A DNA stretch of 64,000 bases from NCBI GenBank assembly GCA_030683105.1, contig JAUXMZ010000078.1, positions 1-64,000 on the forward strand. Reading direction: 5' to 3'. Source of the DNA: Burkholderiales bacterium. GTDB taxonomy: Bacteria > Pseudomonadota > Gammaproteobacteria > Burkholderiales > SG8-41. Both the position numbers and the translations under genes were made by a program. How positions within the stretch are numbered: the stretch's first letter is position 1; every line of letters starts with the position of its first letter. The notes below the pieces were generated by a model, which was given only the letters and a program-made list of their open reading frames with translations, was not told the DNA's origin and searched no databases. Below are positions 16,745 to 24,288 of this stretch, piece after piece.

Positions 16745-17677
16745 ATCAGCAAACCCCGCATTGGCCAGATCGGCCTGGGCATCATGGGTGGCGCATTCGC
16801 CAAACATCTGCTCGCAGCGAATTTCGACGTCACGGGATTTGACCTTGATCGCGGCCGGCGCGATGAACTCAAGCGCCGCGGCGGGCGCAGCGCGGCATCC
16901 TGCGCCGCTGTCGCCGCGCAGTGCGGCACGCTGATCACGTCGCTGCCCAGCACCAAGGCCATTGAAGCGGCGTTCTTCGGCAAGGGCGGCATAGCCGCCA
17001 AAGCGAAGCGCGGCACCATCGTCATCGAGACCAGCACCATGCCGCTCGAGTTCAAGCTCGAGCTTCAGAAGCGTTGCGCCAAGCGCGGCATCATCCTGCT
17101 CGACTGCACCATCAGCGGCACCGGCGCCCAGGCCGCGGCCAAGGACACCTCGGTCTACGCCAGCGGCGACGAAGCCGCGTTCAAGCGCTGCAAGGACGTG
17201 TTTGCCGGGTTTGCGCGCAGCACGCATTACTGCGGCGCCTTCGGCAACGGCAGCAAGCTCAAGTTCGTCGCCAATCTGCTGGTGACGATACACAACCTGT
17301 CCGCGGCAGAAGCCATCGTCATGGGCCTGAAGTCCGGCCTCGATCTGAAGCTGCTGTACAAGGTCATCAAGGACGGCGCCGGCACTTCCCGCATGTTCGA
17401 AGTGCGCGCGCCGCTGATGATCGCTGACGACTACGCCAAGGCGACGATGAAAGTCGACGTCTACCAGAAGGACATCGACATCATCGGTGATTATGCCGCC
17501 AGCCTGAATATCCCGACGCCGCTGTTTGATGCCAGCAGGCAGTTCTATTCCGCGGCGATGTCGCAGGGCTATGCGCAACAGGACACCGCTTCGATCTGCG
17601 CGGTGCTCGAACAGATGGCGGGCAATCCCCGCCGCAACCGAACTCATACAACCCGCAAAGGCAGGAAAGCAAAATGA
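16745..17677 (+). CDS. 3-hydroxyisobutyrate-dehydrogenase-like oxidoreductase with apparent AUC start
   Basis: The Rossmann loop GLGIMG, essential to this family, begins upstream of the first ATG (16784). In the same frame an ideal ribosome site AAGGAGG (16733-16739) is followed after 5 nt by ATC-AGC-AAA-CCC, encoding (M)SKPRIGQIGLGIMGG. No ATG, GTG or TTG lies between the upstream stop (16709) and 16784. An AUC start codon, or a miscalled ATG, is therefore the best reading and gives about 310 residues. The catalytic Lys lies in GNGSKLKFVANLL. Relatives oxidise beta-hydroxyacids. The stop overlaps the next gene by 4 bp (ATGA). Confidence 0.75.
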   Translation: MSKPRIGQIGLGIMGGAFAKHLLAANFDVTGFDLDRGRRDELKRRGGRSAASCAAVAAQCGTLITSLPSTKAIEAAFFGKGGIAAKAKRGTIVIETSTMPLEFKLELQKRCAKRGIILLDCTISGTGAQAAAKDTSVYASGDEAAFKRCKDVFAGFARSTHYCGAFGNGSKLKFVANLLVTIHNLSAAEAIVMGLKSGLDLKLLYKVIKDGAGTSRMFEVRAPLMIADDYAKATMKVDVYQKDIDIIGDYAASLNIPTPLFDASRQFYSAAMSQGYAQQDTASICAVLEQMAGNPRRNRTHTTRKGRKAK

Positions 17678-18918
17678 GCAAAACACTGACCCCCCAGGCA
17701 CAGGCCGCGCAGACGCTGGCCTGGAACATGAAGCTGATCTCCCACAACGAGCTGGCCGGTTTCGGCGGCGTGGGCGAGGGCATCAACATGCAGGTGACCG
17801 ACGACGGCAGGCGCATTCTGTGGCTTGCGCACGAGTCGGCGCCGAAAAATTTTACCGGCGTCGATGTGACCGACGTGAAGAACCCGAAGGTGGTGGTGCA
17901 GACCGACCTGCCGCATGCGGGTGTGCGCTCCAACTCGCTCGACGTTGTCGGCAACATCATGGCGGTCGCGTACCAGACCAAGGAAGTCGGGGTCAAGCCG
18001 GCCGGTTTCGACCTGTTCGACATCAGCAAGCCCGAGACGCCCAAGCTGATATCGCATTTCGATGCCTCCGGTCCGCATTCACGCGGCGCGCATTGCGTGT
18101 GGTTCGTCGACGGCGAATATGTGCATCTCACATCGGGCTCGGCCGATTTCGAACCGACCCATCCCAACGATTTCCAGTTCTACCGCATCATCGACGTGCG
18201 CAATCCATCCAAACCGGTGGAAGCAGGGCGCTGGTGGTATCCGGGCACGCACGTCGGGGACAAGGAACCGCCGCCGCCGCGGCACCCGCGTTTTGACGGC
18301 GGTTATCGTCCGCACAACACCAACATTTACCCCGAGCGGCCGGACCGCGCCTACATCGGCTATCTCGACGCGGGCGCGGTGATCCTCGACATCAGCGATA
18401 AGGCGCACCCGAAGATGGTGTCGAACTGGCGCTTCTCGCCGCCGTTCAACGGCTTCACCCATACCGTGATGCCGCTGTTCAGCCGCGACATGCTGATCGT
18501 GACCGACGAGTGCACCAAAGACGACGGTGAAGACTGGCCGAAACTGGGCTGGGTGGTGGACGCCCGCGTCGAATCCAATCTGGTGCCGGTGTCCACGCTG
18601 CCGCTGCCGCCGCATGAAAGCTTCATCAAGCGCGGCGGCCGGTTCGGCGCGCACAACCTGCACGAGAACCTGCCGGGACCGGCGTCGTTCCGTTCCGACA
18701 ACATCGTGGTCGGCACCTTCTTCAACGGTGGCGTCCGGGTCTACGACGTGTCGAATCAGTACCAGCCGAAGGAGATTGCCTATTTCGTGCCGGGCGCGCA
18801 CCGGCTCTCGCCCAAGGGCGCGATTCAGATCAACGACGTCTGGGTCGACGAGAACCAGCTGGTGTACGCGGTCGATCGTTTCAGCGGCGGCCTCTACATT
18901 CTCGAGATGACCATCTGA
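17674..18918 (+). CDS. LVIVD-repeat beta-propeller protein
   Basis: The 414-residue protein is built of repeated segments of the kind VDVTDVKNPKVV, LFDISKPETPKLI, IIDVRNPSKPVEA, ILDISDKAHPKMV and VYDVSNQYQPKEI. This is the LVIVD repeat of a predicted beta-propeller. No signal peptide is visible, unlike many secreted LVIVD proteins. It contains several His and Asp residues between blades (GAHCVWF, RPHNTN, FTHTV, GAHNLHENL) that could bind metal, reminiscent of the selenium-binding-protein/methanethiol-oxidase type of propeller, but that is speculation. It is translationally coupled (ATGA) to the upstream dehydrogenase and 1 bp from the CobW-type GTPase. Confidence 0.75.
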   Translation: MSKTLTPQAQAAQTLAWNMKLISHNELAGFGGVGEGINMQVTDDGRRILWLAHESAPKNFTGVDVTDVKNPKVVVQTDLPHAGVRSNSLDVVGNIMAVAYQTKEVGVKPAGFDLFDISKPETPKLISHFDASGPHSRGAHCVWFVDGEYVHLTSGSADFEPTHPNDFQFYRIIDVRNPSKPVEAGRWWYPGTHVGDKEPPPPRHPRFDGGYRPHNTNIYPERPDRAYIGYLDAGAVILDISDKAHPKMVSNWRFSPPFNGFTHTVMPLFSRDMLIVTDECTKDDGEDWPKLGWVVDARVESNLVPVSTLPLPPHESFIKRGGRFGAHNLHENLPGPASFRSDNIVVGTFFNGGVRVYDVSNQYQPKEIAYFVPGAHRLSPKGAIQINDVWVDENQLVYAVDRFSGGLYILEMTI

Positions 18919-18919
18919 C

Positions 18920-19966
18920 GTGGGACTGCTGACTGAACCCGCGGCCCTGAAGCGGGATCCGCTGGCGGGCCGCATTCCGGTAAGCATCGTCACAGGCTAC
19001 CTTGGCTGCGGCAAGACCACGCTGATCAACCGCCTGCTCAAACGCCCGGACATGAACCGGGTGGCGGTGATCATCAACGAGTTCGGTGAAGAGAGCATAG
19101 ACAACGATCTGGTCGAGGTTTCCTCGGAACAGATGATGCTGCTCAACAACGGCTGCCTGTGCTGCGTGCTGCGCGGCGACCTGCAGGAAACACTGCGCGA
19201 TCTGTTCATCAAGCGCCGCAACGGCGAGATCATCGATTTTGACCGCGTGGTGATCGAGACCACCGGACTCGCCGATCCCGCGCCGGTGATGCAAACGCTG
19301 ATGACCGACAGCCTGCTTCAGGAGCAATACCGGCTCGACTGCGTGGTCACGCTGGTCGACGCGGTCAACGGGCTCGCGCAGATTGCGACCCAGCCCGAGC
19401 CGGTCAAGCAGGCGGCGCTGGCCGACCGCCTGGTAATCACCAAGTCCGATCTTTCGACACCGGAACAGCTCGCGGCGCTTGAAGCGCGCCTGCGCGAGCT
19501 TAATCCGCAGGCTTTGCTCAAGCGCGCCATCAACGGCGAAATCGAACTCGCGTTCCTGATCGACGTCGGGCTGCGCGGCACCCGCTCCAAACTGGAGGAC
19601 GTCGAGCGCTGGATGGGCACGGGTGAAGAGCACGGCGAACACGGGCACCGTCATGATTCCAGCGTGACCTCGTTTTGCCTGCGCTTCGAGCAGCCGTTTA
19701 CCTGGGCGCTGTTCAGCCAGTGCATGGAAGTGCTGACCGCGATGCGCGGCCCCGATCTGTTACGCGTCAAAGGGTTGGTCAGTGTGGAAGGGCATGCCGG
19801 GCCGCTGGTGGTGCAGGGCGTGCAGCATCTGTTTCATCCGCCGGTCGAACTCGCGGCTTGGCCCAGCGCCGACCGGCAATCGCGCCTGGTGTTCATCACG
19901 CGCGGCATACCGCGCGAGACTATTGCGGGCGTGTTTGCCGCGATCGCGGCGATCGCGCCGCGCTGA
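18920..19966 (+). CDS. CobW/COG0523 G3E-family GTPase, putative metallochaperone
   Basis: The 348-residue protein starts at GTG, one base after the LVIVD gene stops. The P-loop GYLGCGKT is at 26-33 and the metal-binding CxCC is at 79-82 (GCLCC). The guanine-specificity motif is TKSD, and a His-rich linker (HGEHGHRHD, near 236-244) precedes the CobW C-terminal domain. Members insert Zn, Co or other metals into client proteins at the cost of GTP. Its tight coupling to the LVIVD gene suggests that the propeller, or the cupin or amidohydrolase further upstream, is the client. Confidence 0.85.
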   Translation: MGLLTEPAALKRDPLAGRIPVSIVTGYLGCGKTTLINRLLKRPDMNRVAVIINEFGEESIDNDLVEVSSEQMMLLNNGCLCCVLRGDLQETLRDLFIKRRNGEIIDFDRVVIETTGLADPAPVMQTLMTDSLLQEQYRLDCVVTLVDAVNGLAQIATQPEPVKQAALADRLVITKSDLSTPEQLAALEARLRELNPQALLKRAINGEIELAFLIDVGLRGTRSKLEDVERWMGTGEEHGEHGHRHDSSVTSFCLRFEQPFTWALFSQCMEVLTAMRGPDLLRVKGLVSVEGHAGPLVVQGVQHLFHPPVELAAWPSADRQSRLVFITRGIPRETIAGVFAAIAAIAPR

Positions 19967-20020
19967 GATTTCTGTTCATTTTGCAAACAGCGCGTTTCAA
20001 TCAGACCAAGATCGATGTAA

Positions 20021-20184
20021 CCGCCGATAAACGCGGATGAACGCCGATGAAAGCCTATCATTTCAAAGTGTCATTAATCGGAGCAGCATTATAATTAACT
20101 GTTTTTAAACAGTTTATATTTTACATTGGCAGCCAAATATTTTGAACATTGGTACGATTGGCGTTCATCTGCGTTTATCGGCGG
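20021..20184. repeat. dispersed inverted repeat, type C
   Basis: The left arm CCGCCGATAAACGCGGATGA (with ACGCC following, 20021-20045) and the right arm 20160-20184 (GGCGTTCATC then TGCGTTTATCGGCGG) are near-perfect inverse complements. About 114 AT-rich bp separate them. It lies in the gap between the CobW-type gene and the UGSC gene. A broken copy occurs near 44390-44410. Nothing else is seen in the 289-bp gap. Confidence 0.65.
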
Positions 20185-20255
20185 CTAATTTATTTGATTT
20201 TGTCCGAGACACAACGCAAGACAAGATTCAAAATGCACAAGAGACAGGAGGCAGC

Positions 20256-20798
20256 ATGAGCCAGAAAATCACCTTGGTCATCCCGGAAGCGCCGACTCCC
20301 GAATCGGACAGTCCGGTGGTGCAGCAGCGCGCCAAGGCCCAGGGCGGCATCCGCCTCGGCATCCTCGACAACAGCAAAGGCAATGCCGACCACCTGCTCA
20401 AATTCCTGGTAGATGGCGTGCGCGCGGCGATGCCGGTGGCCTCGGTGGTGTCGCTGCGCAAGGACAGCGTCAGCCTGCCGGCGCCGGCCGCAATCCTCGA
20501 GCAACTCGCTGCTGAGGCGGACTGCGTCGTCACCGCCATGGCCGACTGAGGGTCCTGCACGTCGTGGAGTGTCCACGACATGTCAGAGCTCAGCAAACGG
20601 GGTCTCGTGACCGCCGTCATTTGTTCCGGTCCCTTTCTCAAACTGGGACAGGCGCAGGCGCGGGTGTTCGGCGTACCTGACCTGCCGCTGATTCTCATCC
20701 AGCATCCGCTGGGCGGGCTCGCGCTGGCCGACGTCCAGGCTCGCGCCGAGGCGGCCCTGCCCAAGATCGTCGAGTTGTTCAAGGAGCGCCTGCAATGA
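20256..20798 (+). CDS. UGSC-family selenoprotein, TGA read as Sec98
   Basis: The 180-codon frame starts at ATG 20256 behind AGGAGG and is interrupted only by TGA at 20547-20549. The residues after it are GSCTSWSVHD, which is precisely the signature of the UGSC family, named for selenocysteine-Gly-Ser-Cys. The upstream part (IRLGILDNSKGNADHLL, then EADCVVTAMAD) and the downstream part (GLVTAVICSGPF, then PDLPLILIQHPLGG) also fit that family. An 8-bp hairpin with loop GUG directly follows the UGA. The Sec-Gly-Ser-Cys site should be a redox or nucleophilic centre; the family fold resembles a subdomain of Sec-containing glycine/proline reductase subunits, but its reaction is not established. The stop overlaps the next gene (ATGA), which implies a functional pair. 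Confidence 0.88.
20547..20579 (+). promoter_or_regulatory. bacterial SECIS hairpin in the UGSC gene
   Basis: UGA at 20547-20549 is followed by the stem GUCGUGGA (20561-20568), the loop GUG (20569-20571) and the perfect complement UCCACGAC (20572-20579). Counting the U of UGA as 1, the loop G and U are nt 23 and 24, the same positions as the SelB-contacting G23 and U24 in the E. coli fdhF SECIS. Confidence 0.8.
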
Positions 20799-21907
20799 GC
20801 GAATTACGAGAGATGCTCAAGGCGCCGGGCGCGAGCCTCGAGGCCGATGACGACCTCGACGCGATCAATGCGCTGTGCCTCGAGCGCGGCTGGAGCGACG
20901 GGCTGCCGCTGGTCCCGCCTACTATCGAGCGCGTGGAACGCATGCTGGCGTACTGCGACCGGCCGTGGGATGAACCCGTGGCCGCGATTGCGCCGCGTTA
21001 CGGCGCGGCGACACCGCTGAGGCTGGCCGCCAACGCCGTCATGGCCGGCTGCCGGCCCGAATATTTTCCGGTCATCCTGGCGGCGGTGGAAGCGCTGTGC
21101 GAAGAACCGTTCAATCTCTACGGCATTCAGGCCACCACCCACTTGTGCGCGCCGCTGCTCATCGTAAACGGGCCGATTGCGCGCGAGCTTGGAATCAATT
21201 GCGGGCACAATGCTTTCGGACCGGGCGTGCAAAGCAACGCCACCATAGGGCGCGCGATCCGTTTGACGTTGGTCAACATCGGCGGCGCGATTCCGGGCTT
21301 GGGCGACATGTCCACGTTCGGCTCTCCGGCCAAGTACACCTACTGCGTGGCCGAGAACGAGGCCGACAGCCCGTGGGAACCGCTGCATGTCGAACGCGGT
21401 TTTCCCAGGGAAGCCAGCACCGTGACCGTGGTCGGGGCAGAATGCCCGCACAACGTGAACGACCACGAAAGCCTCACCGCCGACGGCTTGCTCACCACCA
21501 TCGCCGGCACGCTCGCGAACACCGGCAGCAACGACGTGTTCTACAAGGCCGAGCCGCTGGTGGTGATGGGCCCCGAACATGCCGCCGCGATTGCCACCAA
21601 ATATTCCAAGGCCGAGGCCAAGCGCTATCTGTTCGAGCACGCGCGGCTGCCGCTGGGGAAATTCTCCCCGGAAAACATCGAACGCCGCTTCCGCAACAAA
21701 TTTCCCGAGCGCTATGCGAAAGCCGGGCTGGATGCGCTGGTGCCGATGGCGCAGTGCGCGGAAGACATCATGATCGCCGTGATCGGCGGGGCGGGGAAGC
21801 ACTCGGCCTGTATTCCGACCTTCGGCGCTACGCGGTCGGTGACGCGCGCGATCAAGTTGTGCGATGGGCGGATTGCTGCGTCGGTGCAGGCGTTTCGGCG
21901 AGGCTGA
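20795..21907 (+). CDS. conserved protein of unknown function, partner of the UGSC selenoprotein
   Basis: The 370-residue cytoplasmic protein has no signal peptide or membrane helices, and I do not recognise a named domain. Notable segments are GWSDGLPLVPPT (32-43), GINCGHNAFGPG and GAECPHNVNDHES, in which Cys and His pair up as possible metal or active-site residues. Two Gly-rich turns (NIGGAIPGLGDM, VIGGAGKHS) are also present. The 4-bp overlap with the selenoprotein stop suggests translational coupling and a shared complex or pathway. It could be the catalytic subunit that uses the Sec protein as redox partner; this is inference from gene order only. Confidence 0.75.
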   Translation: MSELREMLKAPGASLEADDDLDAINALCLERGWSDGLPLVPPTIERVERMLAYCDRPWDEPVAAIAPRYGAATPLRLAANAVMAGCRPEYFPVILAAVEALCEEPFNLYGIQATTHLCAPLLIVNGPIARELGINCGHNAFGPGVQSNATIGRAIRLTLVNIGGAIPGLGDMSTFGSPAKYTYCVAENEADSPWEPLHVERGFPREASTVTVVGAECPHNVNDHESLTADGLLTTIAGTLANTGSNDVFYKAEPLVVMGPEHAAAIATKYSKAEAKRYLFEHARLPLGKFSPENIERRFRNKFPERYAKAGLDALVPMAQCAEDIMIAVIGGAGKHSACIPTFGATRSVTRAIKLCDGRIAASVQAFRRG

Positions 21908-22233
21908 GTCGTTGAATAGGCAAAAGGCAAGGCTTGACCCCAAGTGACACGCCAGGCAAGGCAGGGCGACCGAGGCGTGAAATGGCGACTGAGTAGCGTG
22001 GAAAACGTGGTCTGTCCCCTATTATTCCCTATTATTTCTATTATTTTTTGCGCCGGATTTCGTTATCGTCATCGGTCAATGTCTCCAGGAAGCGTAGTGC
22101 GCAGCCACTTTGGTTCAAGCGATGCGGGGATTCACGGTCTAGGCGGGTGAACAGCGCAGTTCGTTTTTTGTCTGGGGCCCGGCCTCTTGTTACCCGGCGC
22201 CGGCACCGGATAAAACGGAATGATAATACGGGA
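21908..22233. other. intergenic region with CTATTATT-type short repeats
   Basis: This 326-bp stretch carries no gene I can support. At about 22017-22046 the sequence has three imperfect copies of a CTATTATTY unit after GGTCTGTCCC, the kind of tract often left by REP/RAYT-type elements. It separates the plus-strand UGSC operon from the convergent LysR gene. Confidence 0.4.
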
Positions 22234-23151
22234 TCAGGAATCGGCGTCCGGCGCGGCGCGCTTCGGCTGTGCGCTCCGGATGAACGTCACGAAATCCTGC
22301 AGGTGCGGCTCGAGATGGCGCCCTTCGAGCGTCATCACATAGCAGATATTCGGCGCAAACAGATGGTTGGCGGGACGCGAGCGCAAGCCTTTGTCGCGCG
22401 TCGCACTATAGGCGGTGGCGGGCAGGATTGCGACCCCGAAACCGGCCTCAACGTAGGCCTTGATGACGTCCGAGTCTATGGCGCTGATCACGATATTGGG
22501 TTCGAGGCCCTGCGCCATGAATCGCTCGCGCACCAGGTGGCCAAACCGGAACGAGGCGTCGTAGGTCACCAGCGGAAACCGTGCCAGCGACGCCAGGCTC
22601 AGATTGCGTTCGCGCAGCAATGGATGACGGGACGGCGCGATGACGATGTGGTCGATCCGGTAACAGGGTTGCCACGCCAGCCCCGGCACGTGCTCGACGG
22701 GCATGGTGGCGATGCCGATATCCGCCGCGCCCGCCGCCACCAGTTGCGCAATGCGTTGCGGCGTGGCCTGCCGCAGCTCGAGTTCGACGCCCGGATAACG
22801 CTGGATGAAGCGCTTCAGCGCGGGCAGCAACGCGTAACGCGCGTGGGTATGCGTCGTGGCAATGGTCAGTCTCACACCGCCCGCTGCAGCGCTTTCCCGC
22901 GCCTGGCGCTGCAGGTTTTCCGCTTCCAGCAGCATGCGGCGCGCTGCCGGAAGGATCGCGCGGCCGGTTGCGGTCAGGCCCGTGACCCGGGTCGCGCGGC
23001 GCTCCAACACCGCCGAGCCCAGTTCCTCCTCCAGCAGCCGGATCTGTTTACTGACCCCCGGCTGCGAGGTGTGCAGCGACGCGGCAGCGCGCGAAACATT
23101 CAGTCCGCGGTCGACGATTTCACACAGGTAACGCAGCTGCTGGAGCTTCAA
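22234..23151 (-). CDS. LysR-family regulator, CysB-like branch
   Basis: The family normally begins MKLQQLRY. Here that sequence follows a TTG codon at 23151, so a TTG start giving 305 residues is preferred over an ATG at 23283 that adds 44 residues without family character. The helix-turn-helix is in residues 15-60 (NVSRAAASLHTSQPGVSKQI) and the substrate-binding domain in about 90-290. CysB/Cbl-type members respond to sulfur metabolites, but others sense aromatic acids. It is divergent from a Bug gene with LysR-type half-sites between them, so it probably controls the Bug-dehydratase-CoA-transferase series and itself. Confidence 0.85.
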   Translation of the reverse strand: MKLQQLRYLCEIVDRGLNVSRAAASLHTSQPGVSKQIRLLEEELGSAVLERRATRVTGLTATGRAILPAARRMLLEAENLQRQARESAAAGGVRLTIATTHTHARYALLPALKRFIQRYPGVELELRQATPQRIAQLVAAGAADIGIATMPVEHVPGLAWQPCYRIDHIVIAPSRHPLLRERNLSLASLARFPLVTYDASFRFGHLVRERFMAQGLEPNIVISAIDSDVIKAYVEAGFGVAILPATAYSATRDKGLRSRPANHLFAPNICYVMTLEGRHLEPHLQDFVTFIRSAQPKRAAPDADS

Positions 23152-23169
23152 AGCGCATTTCCGTTGATA

Positions 23170-23212
23170 AGAATATGGTCTCAAATTATAACAAAATATT
23201 CTTTCGGAGAAT
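23170..23212. promoter_or_regulatory. candidate LysR-type operator, three half-sites
   Basis: ATTCT-TTCGG-AGAAT (23198-23212) is a dyad with T-N11-A spacing. A further AGAATAT at 23170-23176 forms a 7-bp inverted pair with ATATTCT at 23196-23202. This arrangement of a recognition site plus an activation site lies in the divergent gap between the LysR gene (23151) and the Bug gene (23297). Confidence 0.5.
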
Positions 23213-23296
23213 AAGCGGCGGTCCGTATACTTTCGGCACCGCAATGCGGCAGGCACGCGCCTGCCCATTACCGAGCCACCCAACCGGAGGAAAAAT

Positions 23297-24253
23297 ATGA
23301 GGGCGCTTCTGTATTCTCTGCTGCCGTTTCTTCTGACGGTCGCGCCGTTCGCTGCCGCGCAGGACTATCCGACGCGCCCGATCAGGCTGATCGTTCCCGC
23401 CCCGCCCGGCGGCTCCACCAACCAGATCGGCCGTCTCGTCGGCTCCGGGCTGAGCGAAGTGCTCGGCGAACAGGCGGTGGTCGATAACCGCGGAGGCGCT
23501 GGCGGCATCGTCGGCACCGATATCCTCGCCAAGGCACCTGCCGATGGTTACACGATAGGCGTGGTTTACACGACCCACAGCGTAAATCCGAGCCTGCACA
23601 AAACGCTTCCGTTTGATTCCATCAAGGATTTTTCGACGATTACCATTGCCGCCACGGCGCCGCTGGTGCTGGTCGTGAATCCTTCGCTGGCCGTTCATTC
23701 GATCAAAGACCTGGTCGGATTGGCCAAAGTAAGGCCGCTCAGTTACGGCTCGGCCGGCAACGGCAGCGGCGGGCACCTGTCCGGGGAGTTGCTGAAAATC
23801 ATGACCGGCATCAATGCCGTTCATGTACCCTATAAAGGTGCGAGCCCGGCGACAGCAGATGTCGTAGCCGGCCATCTGCAATATCAGTTCGCCGCCGAAA
23901 TTACCACCAAGGGCTTTATCGAGAGCGGAAGATTGCGCGCCATCGCCGTCACCAGCCTCAAACGCGCGCCGTCGATGCCGGATGTCCCGACCGTCGCCGA
24001 ATCGGGCGTTCCGGATTTCGAGGTGATCAATTGGTTCGGGTTCCTCGCCCCCGCGAATACGCCGGACGCAATACTCACCAGGCTCAACACCGAGATCGTG
24101 AAAATACTGCACCGGCCCAATGTGACCAAAGTGCTCAACAATTCCGGCGCCGAGGTCGTCGGCAGCACAAGACAGGAATTTGCCGCCTTCCTGGTCCGCG
24201 ACATCGCGAAATGGGTTAAGGTCGTGAAAATGGCAGGCATGAAAGTCGACTGA
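23297..24253 (+). CDS. Bug/TctC periplasmic solute-binding protein
   Basis: The 318-residue protein has a signal peptide cleaved near AAA-QD (residue 21). The motifs are PPGGSTN, VDNRGGAGGIVG, PADGYTI and VPYKGASPA. In the first ligand loop the usual Asp is Asn (GGSTNQ), which should alter how the ligand is held. It begins a plus-strand series with a hot-dog dehydratase and a CoA-transferase, so a carboxylic acid later activated to a CoA thioester is a reasonable ligand. A divergent LysR gene lies next to it. Confidence 0.9.
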   Translation: MRALLYSLLPFLLTVAPFAAAQDYPTRPIRLIVPAPPGGSTNQIGRLVGSGLSEVLGEQAVVDNRGGAGGIVGTDILAKAPADGYTIGVVYTTHSVNPSLHKTLPFDSIKDFSTITIAATAPLVLVVNPSLAVHSIKDLVGLAKVRPLSYGSAGNGSGGHLSGELLKIMTGINAVHVPYKGASPATADVVAGHLQYQFAAEITTKGFIESGRLRAIAVTSLKRAPSMPDVPTVAESGVPDFEVINWFGFLAPANTPDAILTRLNTEIVKILHRPNVTKVLNNSGAEVVGSTRQEFAAFLVRDIAKWVKVVKMAGMKVD

Positions 24254-24288
24254 GGATCCGTCGATTGCGTGGAGTAAAAGGATAAATC

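Noticed and set aside
22048-23214. 388-codon plus-strand open frame
   Set aside because: It is antisense to the CysB-like LysR gene and extends into the repeat-rich intergenic region without coding features.
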